NCBI RefSeq assembly: GCF_016307205.1
Contig: NZ_JAEIJD010000012.1
Coordinates: forward strand, 1 to 64,000
Origin: Pontibaca salina
Lineage (GTDB): Bacteria > Pseudomonadota > Alphaproteobacteria > Rhodobacterales > Rhodobacteraceae
DNA: 64,000 nucleotides
Direction of reading: 5' to 3'
Part shown: positions 45,820 through 52,356 of the stretch, one piece after another
Layout of the letters: the number at the start of each line of letters is the position of its first letter
Position numbering within the stretch: position 1 is the stretch's first letter
The notes under the pieces: generated by a model
Told to the model about the DNA's origin: nothing
What the model saw: the letters and a program-made list of their open reading frames with translations, nothing else
Databases searched by the model: none
Program-made: the position numbers and the translations under genes

Positions 45820-46845
45820 TCATGCCGTATTTCCCGTGTGATTTCTGATACTTGCGCTTGATCCGCAATCTGGTTGTGTCAGTTTTGTGTCAAATAGGGC
45901 GTCAGTCACAGTCTTGTCTTTGAGGGCGTGGGCGTAGGTCCGCAGAACGGTTGTGGCGTCTTTCCAGCCCCCGCGCTCTGCCACGGTCTTGGGGTCAAAG
46001 CCCTGATGCAGCATCGATGTTGCAAAGCCATGGCGGCAGCAGTGGGGGGTCAATGGTTCGATCCCGGCCCGGGCGGCAACATTGTTCCAGACTTTCGTGA
46101 CGCTGCCCCGGCCTGCATAGCCGAATACCAGTTCAGATGGGTTTCGATTGCCGCCAATATTTGCCAGGGCCGCAATCACGCGGGACGGCAGATGCGCATC
46201 GCGGATGTGCTCCGTCTTGGTTTGGCTGATGATCGCGATCGCGCTCGACAGATCCACGTCCGCCCATGTGAGGGCGGTTGCTTCGCCGACGCGCGCGCCG
46301 GTGGCAAACATGAACAAACAGAGCGCAGCGAGATGCGGCAACCCGTCTTGTGTTGCTTGGCTTGCGAAGGCGTTGACCCATGCCAGATCTGCGGGCGTTT
46401 TCTTCTTGGCAGTGACCGTGAACCGCTTGACCCGGATCGGATCGCACCAGCCAAGCGATGAGGCGTAATTGATCGCCGCAGCAGTTGGGACAATGACCTG
46501 GCGGTTCCATGTTGCTGGCTGTGCGTTCGGATAGATCATGCGAGCCGATCGACGGATCGCTTCGGGCGTGATGCCCTCGACCCGTGCATTCTTCCAGTAG
46601 CTTGCCAACTTCGCCAGAAACCTGTCAGATTTGCCCGTATCGAGATATGCCGTAAAGGTCTGTGCCATCGTCAGCCCCGCGCCCGGTCCATCGAAACGAC
46701 GCTGCCATGCCCGGTGCTCGACTTCCGCCGCGAACCTTTGGGCGATTTCTTTTTCAGTCGCGCCTGTAGTGCCGCGTAGTCTCCGCCCGGCAACAGTTCC
46801 CGAGTAGTGCCAGATGCGGCCGCGCTTTGTGAGGGTGAGGGACAT
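45820..46845 (-). CDS. int: tyrosine-type site-specific recombinase (integrase)
   Basis: The 341-residue protein has an N-terminal arm-binding region (RGRIWHYSGTVAGRRLRGTTG), a core-binding SAM-like domain from about residue 58 ('LTMAQTFTAYLDTGKSDRFLAKLASYW') and a catalytic domain. The domain shows the Arg in 'FATGARVGEATALTW', the HxxR in 'LTPHCCRHGFATSMLHQG', the Trp in 'ERGGWKD' and the nucleophile Tyr in 'VLRTYAHAL'. It recombines the element at the serC-leader repeat next to its own 3' end. The start at 46845 lies inside the upstream excisionase-like gene (175-base out-of-frame overlap). Confidence 0.95.
   Translation of the reverse strand: MSLTLTKRGRIWHYSGTVAGRRLRGTTGATEKEIAQRFAAEVEHRAWQRRFDGPGAGLTMAQTFTAYLDTGKSDRFLAKLASYWKNARVEGITPEAIRRSARMIYPNAQPATWNRQVIVPTAAAINYASSLGWCDPIRVKRFTVTAKKKTPADLAWVNAFASQATQDGLPHLAALCLFMFATGARVGEATALTWADVDLSSAIAIISQTKTEHIRDAHLPSRVIAALANIGGNRNPSELVFGYAGRGSVTKVWNNVAARAGIEPLTPHCCRHGFATSMLHQGFDPKTVAERGGWKDATTVLRTYAHALKDKTVTDALFDTKLTQPDCGSSASIRNHTGNTA
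45874..45892 (+). other. putative integrase arm-type site (left)
   Basis: Two copies of TTGTGTCA (45874-45881 and 45885-45892) lie 60 bases inside the left att repeat, within the 3' end of int. A closely matching pair occurs near the right repeat at 55691-55709 in the same orientation. This is the arrangement expected of arm sites for a lambda-type integrase. Confidence 0.5.
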
Positions 46846-47024
46846 GGTTTCATCGCCTCCATGAACAGGGTCACGTCATCTTCCAGCATGATCATTGTCT
46901 TGCCTTGCTCGCGACAAGCCCCGAGTTGGCGCGCCATTGCGCGAACGGACCGTTCCGACAGCCCAAAGTGGTCTGCCAATTGAGCGGGCGTAACATACGG
47001 GGGAAGAAGGGCGGGGCGGGTCAT
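46671..47024 (-). CDS. excisionase-like HTH protein
   Basis: The 117-residue protein has an HTH of the AlpA/excisionase (HTH_17) kind: 'YVTPAQLADHFGLSERSVRAMARQLGACREQGKTMIMLEDDVTLFMEAMK' (residues ~10-59). A disordered basic tail (ALQARLKKKSPKGSRRKSS) follows. The tail is encoded in the stretch that overlaps int in another frame. It sits immediately upstream of int with no other gene between, the usual place for a directionality factor or AlpA-like activator. The stop of the next gene overlaps its start by four bases. Confidence 0.75.
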   Translation of the reverse strand: MTRPALLPPYVTPAQLADHFGLSERSVRAMARQLGACREQGKTMIMLEDDVTLFMEAMKPCPSPSQSAAASGTTRELLPGGDYAALQARLKKKSPKGSRRKSSTGHGSVVSMDRARG

Positions 47025-47590
47025 TCTTCCTTCACCTCGACGTTTTCGTTAACCGCCAGCGCAACGCTGATCATCGGGGCTTGGTTGAGGCCCCGGATAG
47101 TTTGCAGGCACTCATTTCTTCTCTCGGCATAGGCTTCGATCACGTCATGTGCCGATCCGTCGAAGTGCGCGACGCCTCTAGTTCCGCCTTTTGAAAAGGT
47201 GACCTTTGCAGATCGCATCTGCTCGTTGATCTCCACGCGCCTTAGAAAAGCGGGAACAGCCCCTCGGAAAGAAAAGAACGATTGCAGGACGCCCTCTAGG
47301 GATCTGTCATCTTCGCCCAGGGCGGAAATGTCGCCTTCGGAATACGACGTGTTAAGGGTCAATGATCCATACGCCGACAGGCTCTCAACTGCGCGGGCTG
47401 GTCGATCCGTGGACAGCAGAACGATGGTCATGCGGGCCGCATCCAGGGGCTTCATGTCCGGCGCGTTGGTGCCTCTCGCACCTGTGGTCAAAAGCCCGGA
47501 CTCTTTCAGGTTACGCGCATGGACCGTCACCGAGTTGAGCGGGACGGAGTACGCTTGCGCGATAAGCTTATCAAATGCTGCTGCTTTCAT
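47021..47590 (-). CDS. element protein of unknown function with winged-helix-like N-terminus
   Basis: The 189-residue protein opens 'MKAAAFDKLIAQAYSVPLNSVTVHARNLKESGLLTTGARGTNAPDMKPLDAARMTIVLLSTDRP'. The segment 'SVTVHARNLKESGLLTTGARG' looks like the recognition helix and wing of a small winged-helix DNA-binding domain. I recall similar proteins in small alphaproteobacterial prophage-like elements, but no function. The rest is a mixed domain without a known motif. An alternative GTG start lies at 47608. It could be the element's replication or regulatory protein; that is open. Confidence 0.6.
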   Translation of the reverse strand: MKAAAFDKLIAQAYSVPLNSVTVHARNLKESGLLTTGARGTNAPDMKPLDAARMTIVLLSTDRPARAVESLSAYGSLTLNTSYSEGDISALGEDDRSLEGVLQSFFSFRGAVPAFLRRVEINEQMRSAKVTFSKGGTRGVAHFDGSAHDVIEAYAERRNECLQTIRGLNQAPMISVALAVNENVEVKEE

Positions 47591-47679
47591 GCTATCTGCG
47601 TATCCCACGAATAGAAATCTGTCAATTCCATTTGCGTACTTTGCGGAGTCCGGGTCAACATGGTTAACGGGCGCTATTT

Positions 47680-48150
47680 TTAATTATTATTGAAATGACG
47701 CTCCAGCTCGTCATCGCGCGCGATGCGTTCGCGGTTTCCGAGAATGTCGGCGATCCGGTCCAGCGCCAGCGCGGCGCGGTGCAGGCCGGATGCCACCTGA
47801 TCCGCAAGATAGATCGTAGCATCGCGGGTGCGGCCCTCATCCTCGACGTTGCCATCACGGACCATGGCGTCCAGCGCATAGGACAGGTGCAAGGCTTGTT
47901 CGAACCCTTCGGGATACCGCGAACCGCCTCTATGCATGACTTTGCGGGCAGCTTTGATTACTGCATCCGGATCGGTTGGCAATGACTCGAGATACCGCGC
48001 CTGTTTTTCCCGCAAGGCATTAGTCTGGCGCAGGAAGCTGTCATAGACGAAATCCATTGTCAGGGCGTGGCCGTGGACCTGGTTGCTCTCCCATTCGGTG
48101 ACGGGTTCAGGCTTTTCCGCCGCCTGAGGGTTGCTCACGTGCTCATTCAT
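47680..48150 (-). CDS. element protein of unknown function
   Basis: The 156-residue protein is mostly helical and polar: 'VTEWESNQVHGHALTMDFVYDSFLRQTNALREKQARYLESLPTDPDAVIKAARKVMHRGG' and 'YALDAMVRDGNVEDEGRTRDATIYLADQVASGLHRAALALDRIADILGNRERIARDDELERHFNNN'. There is no membrane segment or recognisable domain. It overlaps the upstream 63-residue gene by 8 bases, so the two are translated from one early transcript. The start is ATG 48150. Confidence 0.6.
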   Translation of the reverse strand: MNEHVSNPQAAEKPEPVTEWESNQVHGHALTMDFVYDSFLRQTNALREKQARYLESLPTDPDAVIKAARKVMHRGGSRYPEGFEQALHLSYALDAMVRDGNVEDEGRTRDATIYLADQVASGLHRAALALDRIADILGNRERIARDDELERHFNNN

Positions 48151-48334
48151 GGCCGACCTCCAACATCTTGTTGACGCGCCGGAGGGCGGTCCGGATATAG
48201 CTGCGCGCCTCGCGCTCGGCTTGGCTATAGCCGTTGCTCCGTTCGGTCGCATCCAGCGAAAGGGTCAGGCAATCATGGATTTCGTTGAGTCTGGCGACGC
48301 CGGGCGCGTCTGTGCTATGGGCTTGAACAGCCAT
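48143..48334 (-). CDS. small element protein, first gene of the early operon
   Basis: The 63-residue helical protein (MAVQAHSTDAPGVARLNEIHDCL...RSNGYSQAEREARSYIRTALRRVNKMLEVGHE) has no recognised domain. The ribosome site is strong (AAAGGAGG, 7 bases before the ATG). As the first leftward gene next to the divergent RHH gene, it is probably under that regulator's control. Confidence 0.6.
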   Translation of the reverse strand: MAVQAHSTDAPGVARLNEIHDCLTLSLDATERSNGYSQAEREARSYIRTALRRVNKMLEVGHE

Positions 48335-48367
48335 TCTCTGATCCTCCTTTGATCAGGTTTCGGTTAG

Positions 48368-48400
48368 GGCTGGCAGGGTGTTGGTAGCACCTTGTCAGCC
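48368..48400. promoter_or_regulatory. inverted repeat in the divergent control region
   Basis: Arms GGCTGGCAGGGTG and CACCTTGTCAGCC (11 of 13 pairs, the two mismatches being G-T) flank a 7-base spacer, between the leftward early operon and the rightward RHH gene. It could be an operator or a hairpin in the leader of the leftward transcript. Confidence 0.4.
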
Positions 48401-48421
48401 TGCGTCGTTTTCGACATCATA

Positions 48422-48446
48422 AACCTAGGCTCACAGACGATAGGTT
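48422..48446. promoter_or_regulatory. putative operator for the RHH regulator
   Basis: The inverted repeat AACCTA / TAGGTT is separated by 13 bases and lies just upstream of the RHH start at 48454. Ribbon-helix-helix proteins commonly bind such short palindromes to control their own gene and a divergent operon; the assignment is inference. Confidence 0.35.
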
Positions 48447-48453
48447 GTCAACA

Positions 48454-48624
48454 TTGAAAACCGAAAAGAACAAGGGCGGCAGGCCACGTGCTTTCGCGAC
48501 ACCAATCACTTTGCGCCTTCATCCTGAGTTACTCGCTTGGGTGGATGCCGAGCGCGCCAAGCATGATCCGCCGCCATCCCGGCCGGAAATGATCCGCCGC
48601 CTTCTGGATCAGATCCGGGAATGA
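48454..48624 (+). CDS. ribbon-helix-helix (Arc/CopG-like) DNA-binding protein
   Basis: This is a 56-codon gene with a TTG start at 48454 (no ATG available upstream in frame; another TTG lies at 48445). The product reads KTEKNKGGRPRAFATPITLRL, then HPELLAWVDAERAKHDPPPSRPEMIRRLLDQIRE. The beta strand 'TPITLRLHPELLAWVDA' followed by two helices, the second starting 'SRPEMIRRLL', is the RHH fold. It is the only plus-strand gene of the element and faces away from the early operon, as expected for a switch regulator or antitoxin-type repressor. A hairpin follows the stop. Confidence 0.7.
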   Translation: MKTEKNKGGRPRAFATPITLRLHPELLAWVDAERAKHDPPPSRPEMIRRLLDQIRE

Positions 48625-48625
48625 T

Positions 48626-48653
48626 GGGGCCTCCTCAATTTTGAGGACGCCCC
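48626..48653 (+). terminator. hairpin after the RHH gene
   Basis: GGGGC...GCCCC encloses an inner stem CCTC-AATTTT-GAGG, starting two bases after the RHH stop. There is no U-run after it on the plus strand. It could be a bidirectional terminator for the RHH gene and the convergent structural operon. Confidence 0.4.
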
Positions 48654-48714
48654 TGAAGTGATTGGCCCGGCCCCGGTTCCATCGCCGTGCCGAGCCTGCG
48701 CCGCGCCCGCGAAA

Positions 48715-48803
48715 GGTAGGCAGGCCGCGCCATCTCGGGGTTTACCCACTCGCCGAGTAACGGGGTCGCTTCGGTCCTGATGCCCAGGCGCGACCTGCCT
48801 ATC
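48715..48803. repeat. spaced inverted repeat between convergent RHH and structural operons
   Basis: Arms at 48715-48731 (GGTAGGCAGGCCGCGCC) and 48787-48803 (GGCGCGACCTGCCTATC) match as an inverted repeat at 15 of 17 positions, with 55 bases between. The stretch 48654-48806 has no gene I can support. Confidence 0.4.
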
Positions 48804-48806
48804 TCG

Positions 48807-49871
48807 TTAGGTCCAATCGACCAGTTTCATTGCGCCGGACACGTCCGCAGTCGGAATGTCGGCTTCTTTTGCCTCCGCCATTGCCTTGATAATCGTGGAC
48901 AGTGCCCGAGCCCGTCCGCCTGCGTCATACGCCTGCAAGGGTCGGGTTGTGTCGATCGTGACCGCTGCGCCCAGCTTGGCTGTGGCCTCGTCTGCCAGAA
49001 GCTGCGCGATCGGCTGCAAGGTCCAGACCGCCAACTGGCGCTGTGCCTCGCGAATAGCCGGTCCTGTGGCCGCGCGATTGAAATATGAGGGCAGGACACC
49101 ATAGGCCATGGTGATGCCGTCACGGGCCGCTGCCAGCGTCTCGGCGGTCATTGATTTGGACAGGTCCGGCGACAGCTGGTCCGGCTTCTGCCCGATCGTC
49201 GGGTTCATGCCTGCCGCCGTCGCCTGTGCAACGCCCTCGACCACCAGCGTAGAGCCGCGCCGCCCTCGGAACGCGCCACGCATCGACGCCATGTCATCGG
49301 CCCCGGTGTCTGGCAGGTGCGCGATCAGTGAGCCGAGCGGTGCATTTTCGAACGTCTCGGCAAGGGCAGTCTCGACCGCGTGAAGCATTCCACCGGTGAG
49401 GCTCGATCGACGCAGCGGGGCGGTGCCGATCCATGGCGTCACGGCGTCGGTGCCGATGCGCAGATGCAGCACCTCGGGGGCAAGGGCCGTCTGGCTGCGC
49501 CCGCCGCCAGCATCGGCGATGGTCAGGCGATAGGCGCGGGGCTTGCCGTTGCGCGTGGTCACGTCCCAATCTACCGCGGGAACCAGTCCATCTTCGGTGG
49601 CCAGAAGCACCGATTCCCCGTTGAGTGCGACCGATCGGGCGATCATTGCCATGGTTTGCCTGGTCAACAGGTCGGTGCCATCCACGTCAGCCATCGCGAA
49701 CCCGCCTTCCCAGAGGCTGATGCAGCTTTGCACGGTGGCGGTCAGTTCGGCCACGCCGCGCCGGCCGCTGATGAAGCTATCGCGCGCGGCCATGATCTCG
49801 GCGGTGTAGCCTGCGCCGCTCGATCGGGTTTCGACGGGCGCAGTTTTGCGCCGGTTGAACCATCCCAGCAT
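48807..49871 (-). CDS. phage portal protein (HK97 family)
   Basis: The 354-residue protein, somewhat shorter than typical portals, has 'MLGWFNRRKTAPVETR' at the start, 'PAVDWDVTTRNGKPRAYRLTIAD', 'VLHLRIGTDAVTPWIGTAPLRRSSLTGGMLHAVETALAETFENAPLGSLIAHLPDT' and a C-terminal 'AYGVLPSYFNRAATGPAIREAQRQLAVWTLQPIAQLLADEATAKLG', the HK97-type portal layout. It forms the DNA channel at the capsid vertex. ATG 49871 follows GGAGG at 8 bases. It is the last gene of the structural transcript, a position unlike the usual terminase-portal order. Confidence 0.88.
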   Translation of the reverse strand: MLGWFNRRKTAPVETRSSGAGYTAEIMAARDSFISGRRGVAELTATVQSCISLWEGGFAMADVDGTDLLTRQTMAMIARSVALNGESVLLATEDGLVPAVDWDVTTRNGKPRAYRLTIADAGGGRSQTALAPEVLHLRIGTDAVTPWIGTAPLRRSSLTGGMLHAVETALAETFENAPLGSLIAHLPDTGADDMASMRGAFRGRRGSTLVVEGVAQATAAGMNPTIGQKPDQLSPDLSKSMTAETLAAARDGITMAYGVLPSYFNRAATGPAIREAQRQLAVWTLQPIAQLLADEATAKLGAAVTIDTTRPLQAYDAGGRARALSTIIKAMAEAKEADIPTADVSGAMKLVDWT

Positions 49872-49876
49872 TGTCA

Positions 49877-50440
49877 TCACCTCCAGCGGTTAAAGCAGTT
49901 CATAAACCGCGCCCAATCCTCGGGTGCGCCTTCTGGCGGGTGCCAGTTCCGGGCCTCGATCTGCGCGTCGGAATAGGCGGGCCGGGTGACGGCGCTGATC
50001 TCGAACAGATCCGCCGCCTTGATCGTGCGCACGATCGCCCCGTCCTGGGCCTCGATGCCTTCCCCGCCCGGCCTGACCCGAAAGCCCGGTGACAGGCCCC
50101 GGATCAGCCCGGCCTCATGCGCTGACAGGAAGTCCCGCGCCCATGTGGTATTCGCGTTGATCGTGGCCTCGATCTCCAACGCATCGTCGGTGTCGCGCAG
50201 GGTCAAGGTGCCTGCCGATGTTGCGGCCAGCGGTTTATTGTAGTCATGCCCCGACAAGAAATGGATTTCCTCGCGGCGCTCGATGCGATCACCGAAAGCC
50301 CGGCTTGCAATGATCTCTTTGCGGGGCTGCGCACCATCCGACAGCACGGTTTCCCGGCCATAGGGGAAGGTTGCCCGAACGCGGGTTTCCCCGCCCTCGG
50401 TGCGCAGTTCCAGCCCGCCCTGATGCGAACCCCAGAGCAT
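49877..50440 (-). CDS. HK97-family prohead protease
   Basis: The 187-residue protein has the U35/S78 protease pattern: 'ATFPYGRETVLSDGAQPRKEIIASRAFGD', the His of 'HFLSGHDYNKPLAATSAGTLTLRDTDDALEIEATI', and the Ser/Glu region 'GLIRGLSPGFRV' and 'ADLFEISAVTRPAYSDAQIEAR'. It processes the capsid protein's delta domain during head maturation. Its start overlaps the capsid gene's stop by one base, and the portal gene follows 5 bases after its stop. Confidence 0.9.
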   Translation of the reverse strand: MLWGSHQGGLELRTEGGETRVRATFPYGRETVLSDGAQPRKEIIASRAFGDRIERREEIHFLSGHDYNKPLAATSAGTLTLRDTDDALEIEATINANTTWARDFLSAHEAGLIRGLSPGFRVRPGGEGIEAQDGAIVRTIKAADLFEISAVTRPAYSDAQIEARNWHPPEGAPEDWARFMNCFNRWR

Positions 50441-51675
50441 TATGCGCCTGCCAGTCCGGTCAGGATGCGGGTTTGCAGGCCGCGCGGAACCGTAAAGTCA
50501 GCCGTGACCAGCCCGGTCAGAACCAGCGAACCGGACCCGGCGCGGGTGTAGGGGTCGCGGATCAGATCCACGCCGCCATAGATGCCCAGATAGCCCGGCG
50601 CGATGCCCTGCACAGTCGCCGCGATGATAGCGCTTTCCGCCGGGATGACGCTGGAAATGGCGGGGTTGCCGACATGCTTTGTCAGGCGGTCCCATTCGCT
50701 TGTTGCGGTGCCGCTGATAAGCGCCTCGTCCAGATCGGACCAGATCGCCGGATCGAACGCCAAATTAACCGCGCCGGGGCTGGTGATCGCGTTGGCTTCC
50801 ATGAAGGCCACGATCTCGGTGCGGAACGCGCCCCACGTCGCCGCAGCGGTCACGGGGGTGCTTTCAATGCCGTAGGTGCCAGCGCCGGGGATGATGCCCA
50901 GAGGCTCGCCCGCTGCGCCGCTGCCATTGATCACCACGCGGTCAAGTTCGGCCCCGATGGCCGCGTTAAGGTCGCGCCGGATGGCCTGTTCCAGACCCGC
51001 GCCGGACTGTTTCAGCGATTTGCGGCTGATAACCATCTGCGCGCCGCCGGTGTGATCCGGGGTCAGGCTGCGTTCCTCCGTCTCGAACGGGTTTGCCGCC
51101 CCAACGTTGGACAGTTCGTCCGTCTGCCAGCCAAACACGGCGCCGGACGTGGCGACGGGAAAGGCGACCTCGCCCTGGGCGATGGCGATACGCTGGATGC
51201 CCAGACGCTCGGCCACAGAGCCGGGAAAGATGCGATCGATGATCGGACGGATCAGCTTGGGTTCGGGCAGGTTGGCTGACACGGTTTCGCCCGCGCGGGT
51301 TTCCAGCGCCGCATAGGGAACCGGAATGCCCTGATAGCCGCCCGCGCTGCGCAGTTCGTTGACGATCTCGGCCGTCGCACCGTCCAGCTGGCGGCCTTCG
51401 TCCAAGGCGAGCGCGACCTGGCGCATCTCGAACCGGCCCATGATCTCGGCCCATTCGCGATCGGACCGGGTTTCCAGTTCATCGCCAGCCTCGCGGCGTT
51501 CCTCGTCCTCCGCGATCAGCGCCGCGCGATACCGGGTTTCATTGGAGCGATATTCGCGATCCAGTTCACCCATCGAACGGATTTCATCTTCGGTGGGATT
51601 TTCCTTGCCCGCCAGTTCGGCAAGGGTTTGGCGGATTTCGCTTTGCCGCCGGGCGATTTCAACTGATTTAAGCAT
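50440..51675 (-). CDS. HK97-fold major capsid protein
   Basis: The 411-residue protein has an N-terminal helical/coiled-coil delta (scaffold) region of about 100 residues ('EIARRQSEIRQTLAELAGKENPTEDEIRSMGELDREYRSNETRYRAALIAEDEERR'). The HK97 fold follows ('YQGIPVPYAALETRAGETVSANLPEPKLIRPIIDRIFPGSVAERLGIQRI', 'FGWQTDELSNVGAANPFETEERSLTPDHTGGAQMVISRKSLKQS', 'VVINGSGAAGEPLGIIPGAGTYGI', C-terminal 'DFTVPRGLQTRILTGLAGA'). The prohead protease next to it presumably removes the delta domain. ATG 51675 overlaps the HNH stop by 8 bases. Confidence 0.92.
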   Translation of the reverse strand: MLKSVEIARRQSEIRQTLAELAGKENPTEDEIRSMGELDREYRSNETRYRAALIAEDEERREAGDELETRSDREWAEIMGRFEMRQVALALDEGRQLDGATAEIVNELRSAGGYQGIPVPYAALETRAGETVSANLPEPKLIRPIIDRIFPGSVAERLGIQRIAIAQGEVAFPVATSGAVFGWQTDELSNVGAANPFETEERSLTPDHTGGAQMVISRKSLKQSGAGLEQAIRRDLNAAIGAELDRVVINGSGAAGEPLGIIPGAGTYGIESTPVTAAATWGAFRTEIVAFMEANAITSPGAVNLAFDPAIWSDLDEALISGTATSEWDRLTKHVGNPAISSVIPAESAIIAATVQGIAPGYLGIYGGVDLIRDPYTRAGSGSLVLTGLVTADFTVPRGLQTRILTGLAGA

Positions 51676-52018
51676 CTTTGATTTCCTTCTGATTGATGCC
51701 TCTTTTGCCGGGGTGCTCAAGCTCCTCGACCATGTTCCGCCACTCTTGGCGGTCCTTTCGGGGCGGGGGATGCCCGCACTCGATCCGTGTTTTTCGGGTG
51801 TGGCACCTTGGGCAAAGCGCCTGAAGGTTGCCGGGGTCATAGGACAGATCCGGGTGCGTCCTGACCGGTTTGATGTGATCCACTTCCAGCCGACCACGGC
51901 AGCCGCAGGAACAGCAGCGATAGCCGTCACGCTCAAGGATTTCGGCGCGCAGAACCTGCCAGCGTTTGGTGCGGGTGACGCGCTTGGAATAGCGATGATG
52001 ATCACGGCGCACGGTCAT
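51668..52018 (-). CDS. HNH endonuclease (phage packaging type)
   Basis: The 116-residue protein has 'ILERDGYRCCSCGCRGRLEVDHIKPVRTHPDLSYDPGNLQALCPRCHTRKTRIE', with the CxxC pairs and the HNH core (DHI, N, CxxCHxxK). Such small HNH proteins sit beside terminase genes in HK97-like phages and are needed for DNA packaging cleavage. Its start overlaps the head-closure gene's stop (ATGA). Confidence 0.9.
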   Translation of the reverse strand: MTVRRDHHRYSKRVTRTKRWQVLRAEILERDGYRCCSCGCRGRLEVDHIKPVRTHPDLSYDPGNLQALCPRCHTRKTRIECGHPPPRKDRQEWRNMVEELEHPGKRGINQKEIKDA

Positions 52019-52356
52019 TGATCGGCCCTCGCAACGCAGGTCAGTTCCAGCATCCGGCGACGGCGTTCCGGCGTCTCCTTAATCCCGACGATATTGTAAT
52101 CGCGGCCCTCGCAGATCAGCCGGTCTTTCGGGTCCAGATCAGAAGTGAAAGAGTTCCAGCGCACTGTGAACCGCGTTGTGATCGATGCCGACACCTCGGC
52201 AGCTTGCCACTTTTCCGCATCGCTGACGTCGCGCTTGGCGGCAGGGATGGGGTCGCCGTGATCGTGCCATTCCTGGACAGATCCATAACCGTCATCGACC
52301 AGGACAGCGCGCCGGAATTGCACCCGGCGATCCAGTTTGCCCGCATTCAGAACCAT
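52015..52356 (-). CDS. head-closure / head-tail adaptor protein (SPP1 gp16-like)
   Basis: The 113-residue protein reads 'AGKLDRRVQFRRAVLVDDGYGSVQEWHDHGDPIPAAKRDVSDAEKWQAAEVSASITTRFTVRWNSFTSDLDPKDRLICEGRDYNIVGIKETPERRRRMLELTCVA', the common head-tail adaptor family. It closes the filled head and gives the docking surface for a tail. In a tailless element this would be the interface with a helper tail. It starts inside the last codons of the terminase gene. Confidence 0.85.
   Translation of the reverse strand: MVLNAGKLDRRVQFRRAVLVDDGYGSVQEWHDHGDPIPAAKRDVSDAEKWQAAEVSASITTRFTVRWNSFTSDLDPKDRLICEGRDYNIVGIKETPERRRRMLELTCVARADQ

Noticed and set aside
46845-48807. CRISPR or retron-like locus in the early region of the element
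   Set aside because: No regularly spaced repeats and no reverse-transcriptase motif were seen.
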